Below, piece by piece: positions 15,549-22,983 of a stretch of 64,000 nt of DNA. How positions within the stretch are numbered: the first letter of the stretch is position 1; every line of letters begins with the position of its first letter. The notes beneath the pieces were generated by a model. The model did not search any database. It saw only the letters and a list, made by a program, of their open reading frames with translations, and was not told where the DNA came from. The DNA comes from UBA4742 sp037138595. GTDB taxonomy: Bacteria; Actinomycetota; Acidimicrobiia; Acidimicrobiales; Acidimicrobilacustridaceae. The position numbers and the translations under genes are program-made. Location of the stretch: assembly GCA_037138595.1 (NCBI GenBank), contig JBAXIB010000007.1:1-64000 (forward strand), given 5' to 3'.

Positions 15549-16396
15549 TCGTGCGGGTGCTCGATGCTCGGGTGCTGTCACTCGTGGTTGTGAATCGGTC
15601 GCTCAGTACGTTGGGTGCAGTCGCTGCGGCCATTGTCACGGTTACTGCGGTTGTGCGGGTGCAGACCGAACGATGCACTCGCAATCGCATGACGGCATTG
15701 AAGGAGTCACCGTCTCGATCGGTTCGTCTCGATCACCCGCGGCGAAGTGGCCACTGGCAGCGAAGCAGGTTCGCGTCAGACGGAGAAAAAACGAGTCTGT
15801 TGGTCAGCAGTCGGCGGTTTGTCGGTGGGATGGCTCGGCGGGTGCAATGGTTACATCCGCGCAGCGACACCGAGCATGCTGCACTGCTCGAAAGCGTCGC
15901 GCGCAGTCTTCGGGCCGGTTGTTCGTTGGTCCAAGCACTCGAAGCGTGCGCAAGTGCGTCGGGATCACATCGCGACGCGACCGACTTGAGTGGTGCCCTG
16001 CGGTCGGTCCAAGCCGGAGTGTCGCTTGGCGATGCCTTGTTGACCTGGTCTTCGAAGGACGGTGATGAGGCCCGTCTGCTTGCCGGTGCGGCATTGACGC
16101 TCGGCGCCGAAATCGGTGGTGCATCGGCTCAATCGTTAGATTCGGCGGCCAGCGGGCTTCGTGACCGAGCCGCGCTAGCCCGCGAGGTTCGGGCGCTGAC
16201 CTCACAGGCCCGTGCGAGCGCGTTCGTGATGGTGGCTGCGCCAATTGCATTCATTTCGTTGGGAGCGCTTGCCGACGAGCGCATCGCCCATAGCGCTTTC
16301 TTTTCTCCGATTGGCTTGTCATCGATGATTGGGGGGATCGCGCTCGACTTGGCTGGCGCGGTATGGATGGCGCGAATGACCAGGCGCGTCACGTGA
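15530..16396 (+). CDS. tadB: TadB-like pilus membrane protein
   Basis: 288 residues from the ATG at 15530; a GTG at 15545 that forms a GTGA overlap with tadA is an equally good start. A hydrophobic N-terminal segment (about 12-42) and two C-terminal ones (FVMVAAPIAFISLGAL and SSMIGGIALDLAGAVWM) bracket the cytoplasmic type II secretion F-like domain, with LLESVARSLRAGCSLVQALE as its signature helix. With TadC it should form the inner-membrane platform of the Tad pilus. The operon position after tadA supports this. Confidence 0.85.
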   Translation: MLAAAVIVRVLDARVLSLVVVNRSLSTLGAVAAAIVTVTAVVRVQTERCTRNRMTALKESPSRSVRLDHPRRSGHWQRSRFASDGEKTSLLVSSRRFVGGMARRVQWLHPRSDTEHAALLESVARSLRAGCSLVQALEACASASGSHRDATDLSGALRSVQAGVSLGDALLTWSSKDGDEARLLAGAALTLGAEIGGASAQSLDSAASGLRDRAALAREVRALTSQARASAFVMVAAPIAFISLGALADERIAHSAFFSPIGLSSMIGGIALDLAGAVWMARMTRRVT

Positions 16397-17250
16397 CGCG
16401 TGCAGCATGTATCGCGGCGGCGCTGACCGCTGGTGCCATCGGTTTCGTGTTGGTGCCAACTCGGCGTCCACCGTTTCGGTTTAACCAGCTCGAAAACAAA
16501 TCACGCGATGGTCAATCGGTTGATGTCAATCAACCAACCAGGGCAACGGCTCGCGTCCGCCGTGTTGTCATGTCGCGCACCATGCGCGTGCAGGTGATCT
16601 GCCTCGGTGTGATCGAGAAAGTGGGGCACGCAGTACGTCGGTTGGCGCGTCGCCGCGATGATGGGTTGGCCGATCGACGCGTTGGCTCAGTAGTAGTGCT
16701 CGTCGTCATTGTCGGCGCCATTATTCCGATGTTGGCAATGCCAATTGGGCTGGCGATGTGGTTTTTGCCGCTGCTGCGCGCGCGTACTGCTCGCCGTCGT
16801 CGCGCCGATCGAGTCGCGTCGGAGTTACCCGACCTCGTCGAGTTGTATCGCTTGGCGATTGCCGCGGGACTCACCATTCATCAAGCGACGATCGCGGTGG
16901 CTTCGCGAGCCCCAGGCGTGACCGGCTCGATGGTGGCCGGTGTGCCAGCGCGGGTTGCTGTCGGTGAGCGCCTTGCCGACGTGCTCGATCGGCTCGCGGA
17001 GACCGAAGAGGCATTTCGTCCACTCGCTGCAGCGCTGTCTTCGGCCGAACGCTATGGCGTCCCCCTGGGTCCGACTCTGGACCGTCTGAGCCTGGAGTCG
17101 CGCATGTCGCGCCGTCGTCACGCCGAGGAAATTGCTCGTCGCCTCCCCGTTCAGATGTTGTTCCCGCTGGTTCTTTGCATCTTGCCTGCGTTTGGTTTGC
17201 TGACGGTGGTGCCGCTGGCGCTGGGATCCATTGGCGATTTTCCCCACTGA
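16393..17250 (+). CDS. tadC: TadC-like pilus membrane protein
   Basis: 285 residues from the GTG at 16393, which overlaps the tadB stop. Hydrophobic helices occur at the N terminus (ACIAAALTAGAIGFVLVP), around 100-135 (VGSVVVLVVIVGAIIPML, PIGLAMWFLPLL) and at the end (MLFPLVLCILPAFGLLTVV). Between them is the F-domain with ELPDLVELYRLAIAAGLTIHQA and RYGVPLGPTLDRLS. This is the second platform protein of the Tad system. It is the last gene before a 113-base gap leading to the pilin. Confidence 0.87.
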   Translation: MTRAACIAAALTAGAIGFVLVPTRRPPFRFNQLENKSRDGQSVDVNQPTRATARVRRVVMSRTMRVQVICLGVIEKVGHAVRRLARRRDDGLADRRVGSVVVLVVIVGAIIPMLAMPIGLAMWFLPLLRARTARRRRADRVASELPDLVELYRLAIAAGLTIHQATIAVASRAPGVTGSMVAGVPARVAVGERLADVLDRLAETEEAFRPLAAALSSAERYGVPLGPTLDRLSLESRMSRRRHAEEIARRLPVQMLFPLVLCILPAFGLLTVVPLALGSIGDFPH

Positions 17251-17363
17251 TCGGTCAAGAACCCCGAACCACTCCACCCCCAATCCGAGTTCCGGCATTA
17301 CTCGTCGGATCTCGTTGGCGACGTAGCGCCCGACACCGAATGAACGAACGGAAGGGTATTTAT

Positions 17364-17615
17364 ATGATTCAACTCCTGCTGAGTATTCACACGGTCCTGG
17401 CAACACGTACACGCGCTCGAGCGTCGGGTACCGGGTGGTCAAGAAATGAGCTGAGTTTGCGCGGCGATGCCGGTCAGACGACTGCGGAGTATGCGCTGGT
17501 GTTGTTGGGCGCAGCGGCCATCGCCGCACTCGTAGTCACGTGGGCGACAAAATCCGGCGCGATCAGCAAACTTTTCGAAACCGTGTTGTCGCACGTGATT
17601 GGTGCGGTGACGTGA
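17364..17615 (+). CDS. Flp pilin-like protein (DUF4244-like)
   Basis: 83 residues from the ATG at 17364, which follows GGAAGG by 8 bases; an upstream ATG at 17340 has no site. The core is GDAGQTTAEYALVLLGAAAI, with the type IV prepilin pattern of a Gly cleavage region, a Glu at +5 and a hydrophobic helix. The long basic leader (~45 residues) and the ending with LFETVLSHVIGAVT match the actinobacterial DUF4244 group found in Tad loci. It should be the main pilus subunit after processing. No prepilin peptidase gene is in view. Confidence 0.82.
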   Translation: MIQLLLSIHTVLATRTRARASGTGWSRNELSLRGDAGQTTAEYALVLLGAAAIAALVVTWATKSGAISKLFETVLSHVIGAVT

Positions 17616-18073
17616 GCCGTCGAGGGAGGAGGGCGCAGCCGGGCTTGCCAGTGCCAGTGGCGGTCGCCATTCGGCGGGCAAACGGACACCGCACCTTGAC
17701 GTTCCGTTCAACGTCGGGCCAAGCAACTGTCGAACTCGCGCTCGCCCTCCCCCTCGTGGTGTTCCTGGTGTTGCTTGTCGTACAGGTCGGTCTGGTTATC
17801 GCCGATCAGGTTTTGGTCGTTCACGCTGCACGCGAGGCAGTGCGGACAGCAGCAGTTAGTTCTCGCGGTGACCTGCGGGTAATAACGCAATCAGCGCAAC
17901 GTGCCGGTCCGCTTGATCCATCGAGGCTGCAAGTGGAACTCACCAGAAATGTGCCAACCGAGCAATCAGTGCGCGTACATGTCAGCTATCGCTGCCGGAC
18001 CGCGGTGGTGTTGCTCGGTGCGGTGATTCCGGACATCACACTCGAAGCGGAAGCCGTGATGCGAAGCGAGTGA
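17612..18073 (+). CDS. TadE-like pseudopilin
   Basis: 153 residues from the GTG at 17612, which overlaps the pilin stop (GTGA). The segment SGQATVELALALPLVVFLVLLVVQVGLV is the TadE-type processing and membrane region; it carries the Glu after the Gly site. The C-terminal ~85 residues are a small extracytoplasmic domain with two beta-rich stretches and a single Cys. TadE-like proteins are minor pseudopilins needed for Flp pilus assembly. It ends the operon and converges on the helicase gene with a 10-base gap. Confidence 0.85.
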   Translation: MSRRGRRAQPGLPVPVAVAIRRANGHRTLTFRSTSGQATVELALALPLVVFLVLLVVQVGLVIADQVLVVHAAREAVRTAAVSSRGDLRVITQSAQRAGPLDPSRLQVELTRNVPTEQSVRVHVSYRCRTAVVLLGAVIPDITLEAEAVMRSE

Positions 18074-18083
18074 TATTTTGTGA

Positions 18084-20456
18084 CTAATTGATGCCGTCTG
18101 AATCGTCGACGTCATTGGCTAGCAACGAGCGCAACAAACGCGTGGCACCGTGTTTGTCGAGCGGGTCATTGCCATTGCCGCACTTTGGGGACTGCACACA
18201 AGATGGACAGCCTGATGCACAGGCGCAAGTGTCGATCACGTCAAGCGTGGCGCGCAAATGTCGATGAGCATTGGCAAAGCCAAGTTCGGCAATGCCGGCA
18301 CCGCCGGGGTAGCCGTCGTAGATGATGATCGTCGGAAGTGACGTTTGGAGGTGAAACGGAGTCGACAGGCCCCCGACATCCCACCGGTCGCAGATGGTGA
18401 ACAGCGGCAGCAAACCAATCGCCGCGTGCTCAATCGCGTGCATGGTTCCCGGCACCGCTTGATTTTCGATGTCGGCGTCGTCGAGAAGTTGCTGATCGAT
18501 GGTGTACCAAAATGCGCGGGTGTTGAGCTCGCTGGGTGGAAGCTCGAGTACCTCGGTTTCGATGAGTTTTCCGGTGATGGCCTCGAATCGCTTGAATCCC
18601 ACGACCTGTGACATGACTTGGACCGACCCGAGAGAGATATGGCTGCGTCCGACGGGGTGACTTTCATCGGTCGCCACGATGGTGACTTCAGTCGTCGTGC
18701 GGGGTTGGGTCCATTCGCTTCCGTCAAACGGCTCTACGATGGCCACTGCCTCATCAAGATCGAGGACATTGACGCGGTAGTGCTGACCTTGGTGCAGATA
18801 GACCGCGCCGGCATGGACAAGCTGACCGGCGCGCGCCTCGTCGACGGTGCCGACGAGGGTCCCATCCGGTCGAGCGATACGAACTTCGCGCGTAGACCCG
18901 CTGCGTAATCCGACCGCCCGACTTGGCCATCCGCGCCCAGACCACACCGCACGTGGCTCAGACCCGATGCCCATGAACTGGTCGCGAATCTTGAGTTTGT
19001 CCTCGATGGCGAGTGCCCGGATGCCTTCTTCAAGCGTGTTAGGCCACCATTGATCATCGCTGTAACCCAGCGGTAGTTCATACGCAGCGCATGCCAAGTG
19101 AGGAAAAAGAATGAATGGATTGGCGAGGTTGGTGACCGCGGGTTCTGGCATTCGCGTAAATACTTGGTCGGGGTGAGTCATATACCACTGGTCGATCTGG
19201 TCATCTCCGGCGACGACGATCACCACCGATTCTTGGGTCGACCGACCGGCTCGTCCCGCCTGTTGCCACATTGACGCGATCGTCCCGGGGAAACCGTTTA
19301 CGACGCAAGCGTCTAATCCCCCGACGTCGATTCCGAGTTCAAGCGCGGTCGTCGCGATAACGCCAAGGAGTTTTCCGCTGAAAAGGTCGCTTTCGATGGC
19401 TCGGCGTTCGGCGGCTAAGTAGCCGCCTCGATAAGGCCGAACGAGTTCGGACAATTCATCGGGAAGTCGACGACGAACTTCAGCGGCGATGACCTCGGTA
19501 CCTTTTCTGCTGCGACAAAAAGCGATTGTCCGATGACCGCGTCGGATCAGTTCGGCAATCAGGTTGGCGCTATCGCGATTGGCTGATGATGCACCCCGTC
19601 GACCGGTCGCCGCGAATGCCCGTTGGGGCGTCTGGTGATCAAGCACAAACTCTGATTCGTCTTTTGCGTCAATAGGTATTGCTGGGTTCCAGAGAACAAA
19701 CGCACGAGCGCCTCGCGGCGAGCCATCTTCGACAATTTCGGTAACCGGATGACCACAAAGTTGCGACGCGAGATTGCCTGGCTCACCGATGGTGGCAGAC
19801 GAAAACAGAAACGTCGGGCGTGAACCGTAATGAGCGCAAAGACGCAGGAGGCGCCTCAACAGGTGAGCGACGTGGGTCCCGAACACCCCGCGCAATGTGT
19901 GAAGTTCGTCGACGACGACGTAACGCAGTCGCATGAGAAATGTTGCCCAACGCGCATGGTTAGGGAGGATCCCGTGATGCAGCATGTCCGGATTGGTCAA
20001 AATGACGTTGGCATGTGATCGAACCCACGTGCGTTCGGACGGATTGCTGTCGCCGTCGTAGGTCGCTGCGACTACATGTGGAAATTGAAATGCCGTCAGG
20101 CTTCGAAGCTGATCTTGCGCCAACGCCTTGGTGGGGAACATGGCGAGCGCGGTTGCAGGCTGGGATAGATCCCCGATCGCTTCGGCGATCGGGACTTGGT
20201 AACACAGCGACTTTCCAGAGGCGGTTCCGGTGGCGATGGCAACCGACTGCCCCGTCCGAGCGAGATCAATGGCGAGCGCTTGGTGAATCCAAAATTCGTC
20301 AATCGGCAAACAATCTCGAATTTCCGGGGCTAAAGGCATCGTGAGCGCGCTCGTGCTTGCAAGGCGAGCGGGCAAGCGTTCGACGTGAATCATCCGACGA
20401 TCAGCGGCCATCGCGTTGAGGAAATCTTCAAGATCATGTGCGGCGGCAGTCGCCAT
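18084..20456 (-). CDS. MrfA-like DEAD/DEAH helicase with C-terminal Cys cluster (DUF1998)
   Basis: 790 residues. Helicase motifs: I in ATGTASGKSLCYQ, Ia AMFPTKALAQDQL, Ib TNPDM, II VVDELHTLRG, III LFSSATIG, IV/V in FCRSRKGTE and ATTALELGIDVGGLD, VI QQAGRAGRS. The C-terminal DUF1998 region ends with a four-Cys cluster, CACASGCPSCVQSPKCGNG. This is the architecture of MrfA/Hrq1-type 3'-5' helicases, which in Bacillus repair mitomycin C damage. The position next to the pilus operon is probably chance. Initiation at 20456 is an ATG. Confidence 0.9.
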   Translation of the reverse strand: MATAAAHDLEDFLNAMAADRRMIHVERLPARLASTSALTMPLAPEIRDCLPIDEFWIHQALAIDLARTGQSVAIATGTASGKSLCYQVPIAEAIGDLSQPATALAMFPTKALAQDQLRSLTAFQFPHVVAATYDGDSNPSERTWVRSHANVILTNPDMLHHGILPNHARWATFLMRLRYVVVDELHTLRGVFGTHVAHLLRRLLRLCAHYGSRPTFLFSSATIGEPGNLASQLCGHPVTEIVEDGSPRGARAFVLWNPAIPIDAKDESEFVLDHQTPQRAFAATGRRGASSANRDSANLIAELIRRGHRTIAFCRSRKGTEVIAAEVRRRLPDELSELVRPYRGGYLAAERRAIESDLFSGKLLGVIATTALELGIDVGGLDACVVNGFPGTIASMWQQAGRAGRSTQESVVIVVAGDDQIDQWYMTHPDQVFTRMPEPAVTNLANPFILFPHLACAAYELPLGYSDDQWWPNTLEEGIRALAIEDKLKIRDQFMGIGSEPRAVWSGRGWPSRAVGLRSGSTREVRIARPDGTLVGTVDEARAGQLVHAGAVYLHQGQHYRVNVLDLDEAVAIVEPFDGSEWTQPRTTTEVTIVATDESHPVGRSHISLGSVQVMSQVVGFKRFEAITGKLIETEVLELPPSELNTRAFWYTIDQQLLDDADIENQAVPGTMHAIEHAAIGLLPLFTICDRWDVGGLSTPFHLQTSLPTIIIYDGYPGGAGIAELGFANAHRHLRATLDVIDTCACASGCPSCVQSPKCGNGNDPLDKHGATRLLRSLLANDVDDSDGIN

Positions 20457-20648
20457 TGTTTTCCTTGAATCGCCGGACCGTCGAGTGCAATGCGATCTGG
20501 TTAGAGGCGTTCATCGTTCCGGAGAAATCGGACTGAACGAAGGATCAGTGTAGGGGTTGGACTTGGCAGGTAGCTCAGCATGACGAGGGGCGCGGTAGCC
20601 TTTGACTTCCGATCGCCAATTGGTCGACGTTCCGAGGGAGGACTCGGT

Positions 20649-21032
20649 GTGATGTTCGCCATCGACGTGTCCGTGCAGGGTGACTGGACCGTGGTGTCAA
20701 TTTTCGGTGACCTTGAACTGGCGAGCGCACCGCGACTCCATCAGCGCGTTGTGGGTTTGGTATCCGAAGGCCACACCCGGCTGATTCTCGACCTTTCGAA
20801 CGTCGATTTCGTCGATTCGGTTGGGCTGGGCGCGGTGGTTGGCGCAGTGAAACGCACTCGGACCGTGGGCGGCGACCTCGTTGTCGTCGGCGCAATTGCA
20901 AGGGTTGCCCAGGTATTTGCGGTGACCAGGTTGGATCAGATCATCGCGATGTTTGGCGACCTCAATTCGGCCCTGCACTCTGGCGTTGATCCGGATTCAG
21001 CCGCGAGTGGTCCACGAGGTCGGCATGGCTGA
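20649..21032 (+). CDS. STAS-domain protein (anti-anti-sigma factor type)
   Basis: 127 residues from GTG at 20649; an ATG follows at 20652, and GAGGGAGGA precedes both. One STAS domain: VVSIFGDLELASAPRLHQRV, LILDLSNVDFVDSVGLGAVVGAVKRTR, with the Ser of DSVGLG as the usual phosphorylation site for anti-sigma kinases. Such proteins free a sigma factor by binding its anti-sigma kinase. No anti-sigma kinase is adjacent, so the partner is elsewhere. The 134 bases after it, up to the convergent acyl-CoA dehydrogenase, show nothing I can name. Confidence 0.87.
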   Translation: MMFAIDVSVQGDWTVVSIFGDLELASAPRLHQRVVGLVSEGHTRLILDLSNVDFVDSVGLGAVVGAVKRTRTVGGDLVVVGAIARVAQVFAVTRLDQIIAMFGDLNSALHSGVDPDSAASGPRGRHG

Positions 21033-21166
21033 GGTTGGGTTCGGCGGGGCCATGCAGATAGAGATTTTATGTTGCGGCAACGGTTGTGCAGCTCGTGAGG
21101 AGCCGAGTTGTTCAAGCGGATACCACAGATAACAGAACTGGCACCCTGTCGAGTTAGCTCAGACTG

Positions 21167-22426
21167 TCAGCGTGACACGCCGATATCGCCGCTGGTGAGC
21201 GGCTCGACCTTCTGAGCGTTCTGCTCGTACTTTCGAAGTTCGCGTCGAGCCAGTTGCATGCGGTGGACTTCGTCGGGGCCGTCGGCAAGCCGAAGGGTTC
21301 GCAGTCCGGCATACATAGCAGCCAGCGGAAAATCGTTACTCACGCCAGCACCGCCGTGAGCTTGGATCGCCCGGTCGACGACACGCAGCGCCATACTCGG
21401 GGCGATCACCTTGATGGCCGATATTTCGGTACGGGCACCCTTGTTGCCAACGGTGTCCATCAGCCACGCCGCCTTCATTGTCAGAAGGCGAACTTGCTCG
21501 ATCTCGATTCGGCTATCGGCAATCCATTCCTGAATGACGCCTTGTTCAGCGAGCGTCTTGCCGAAAGCCACCCGCGAGGTGACTCGGCGACACATCAACT
21601 CGAGCGCGCGTTCGGCCATCCCGATACAACGCATGCAGTGGTGGATGCGGCCCGGTCCGAGGCGGGCCTGCGCTATCGCGAATCCTCCGCCTTCCTCCCC
21701 GAGCAAGTTCGAAACCGGGACCCGAACGTCTTCGAACACCAATTCACAATGGCCTTCACGATCTTGGTAGCCAAAAACTGGAAGTGCTCGCACGTTGGTC
21801 AGTCCCGGTGTATCCATGGGCACCAAGACCATTGACTGCTGGAGGTGACGCGGCCCGGTCGGATTGGTCTTACCCATCAGGATCGCCACGGTGCAACGGT
21901 GACTCGCTGCTCCTGAGATCCACCATTTGCGACCGTTGATGACATATTCGTCGCCGTCGCGGACGATCGAACATTCGATGTTGGTTGCGTCACTCGACGC
22001 GACCGCAGGCTCAGTCATTGCGAAACAAGAGCGGATTTCGCCTTCGAGCAGTGGCTGAAGCCATTGTTCTTGCTGGGCGGTTGTTCCGAAGCGAGCGAGA
22101 ATCTCCATGTTGCCGGTGTCGGGTGCGGCGCAGTTGCAGGCCTCGGATGCCAGTCCGCTGCGCCCCATGATTTCGGCGAGCACCGCGTAGTCGACGTTGC
22201 TCAGTCCGTCCGTCCATGCGGTTTTTTCGGGAAGGAATAGATTCCACAATCCGCGTGAGCGGGCTTCAGTCTTCAGGACCTCAATGACCGGCGGGTGGAA
22301 GTGAGGATCATCCGATTCGGCCATCTGGGTTCGGTAGACCTGCTCGGCCGGATAGATATGGCTGTCCATGAAGTCGAGCAATCTCGACTGCAGGTCTTGA
22401 GCGATGGGGCTGAGTTCGAAGTCCAT
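21167..22426 (-). CDS. acyl-CoA dehydrogenase
   Basis: 419 residues, the usual size. Family blocks: CFAMTEPAVASSDATN (flavin/substrate contact), EYVINGRKWWISGAASHRCTVAILMGKT, FEDVRVPVSNLLGEEGGGF, RVAFGKTLAEQGVIQEWIADS and the C-terminal AIQAHGGAGVSNDFPLA. It is an FAD enzyme that introduces an alpha-beta double bond into acyl-CoA. The sequence resembles the group annotated as acting on longer or unusual acyl chains, but the substrate cannot be set. The cupin gene lies 36 bases upstream on the same strand, so cotranscription is possible. Confidence 0.93.
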   Translation of the reverse strand: MDFELSPIAQDLQSRLLDFMDSHIYPAEQVYRTQMAESDDPHFHPPVIEVLKTEARSRGLWNLFLPEKTAWTDGLSNVDYAVLAEIMGRSGLASEACNCAAPDTGNMEILARFGTTAQQEQWLQPLLEGEIRSCFAMTEPAVASSDATNIECSIVRDGDEYVINGRKWWISGAASHRCTVAILMGKTNPTGPRHLQQSMVLVPMDTPGLTNVRALPVFGYQDREGHCELVFEDVRVPVSNLLGEEGGGFAIAQARLGPGRIHHCMRCIGMAERALELMCRRVTSRVAFGKTLAEQGVIQEWIADSRIEIEQVRLLTMKAAWLMDTVGNKGARTEISAIKVIAPSMALRVVDRAIQAHGGAGVSNDFPLAAMYAGLRTLRLADGPDEVHRMQLARRELRKYEQNAQKVEPLTSGDIGVSR

Positions 22427-22462
22427 GAGTTCTCCCTCGCGCCAGTTCAGCGCGTCGAATTG

Positions 22463-22882
22463 TTATGCGCCGGATTCTGGCGCCCGTCCATAATCGTCCG
22501 AGTATCGAACGATGTCATCCTCGCCGAAGTAGTCACCGAGTTGCACTTCGACGAAAACGAGTGGCTCAGCGCCGGGATTGCTGACCCGGTGGGCTGCACC
22601 TTGACCGATCTGAATTGATTGCCCCGCGACGAGGGCGTTATCGATGCCATCTAAGGTGACGATTGCCTGTCCGCTGACAATGACCCAGTGCTCTGACCGA
22701 TGGGCGTGGCTTTGGTAGCTGAGCCTTTGGCCCGGGCTGACGGTGATTCGCTTGACTTTGCAGTCAGGAGCGTCATCGAGGACGACGTAGGTACCCCAGG
22801 GACGTTGTTCGGAGCCGCCGCCATCCCGGCTGGCAGGGGATCCGGCGTGATTGGTGGCGCTGTGTTCGCCAGTGATCTCCAT
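22463..22882 (-). CDS. cupin protein, C-terminal domain of type II mannose-6-phosphate isomerase type
   Basis: 139 residues. The signature RPWGTYVVLDD, CKVKRITVSPGQRLSYQSHAHRSEHWVIVSGQ and VFVEVQLGDYFGEDDIVRYSDDYGR is that of the mannose-6-phosphate isomerase cupin that is normally fused behind a GDP-mannose pyrophosphorylase domain (AlgA/ManC). Metal ligands are expected among the His and Glu of HAHRSEHW. Here the domain stands alone. It may interconvert mannose-6-P and fructose-6-P, but stand-alone forms are little studied. Confidence 0.83.
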   Translation of the reverse strand: MEITGEHSATNHAGSPASRDGGGSEQRPWGTYVVLDDAPDCKVKRITVSPGQRLSYQSHAHRSEHWVIVSGQAIVTLDGIDNALVAGQSIQIGQGAAHRVSNPGAEPLVFVEVQLGDYFGEDDIVRYSDDYGRAPESGA

Positions 22883-22983
22883 CCCCTGAGTATTGCCGAT
22901 CCCCGCCTCTAGAGCCGATTACGGAGGCCGAGTCAGGTGTGACCGTTTGACAGATTGACCTTGATGCTCACAACCTGTCGGCA

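Noticed and set aside
17175..17363. In-frame extension of the pilin gene to 17175
   Set aside because: The extra residues overlap tadC and have no family match; GGAAGG sits correctly for the ATG at 17364.
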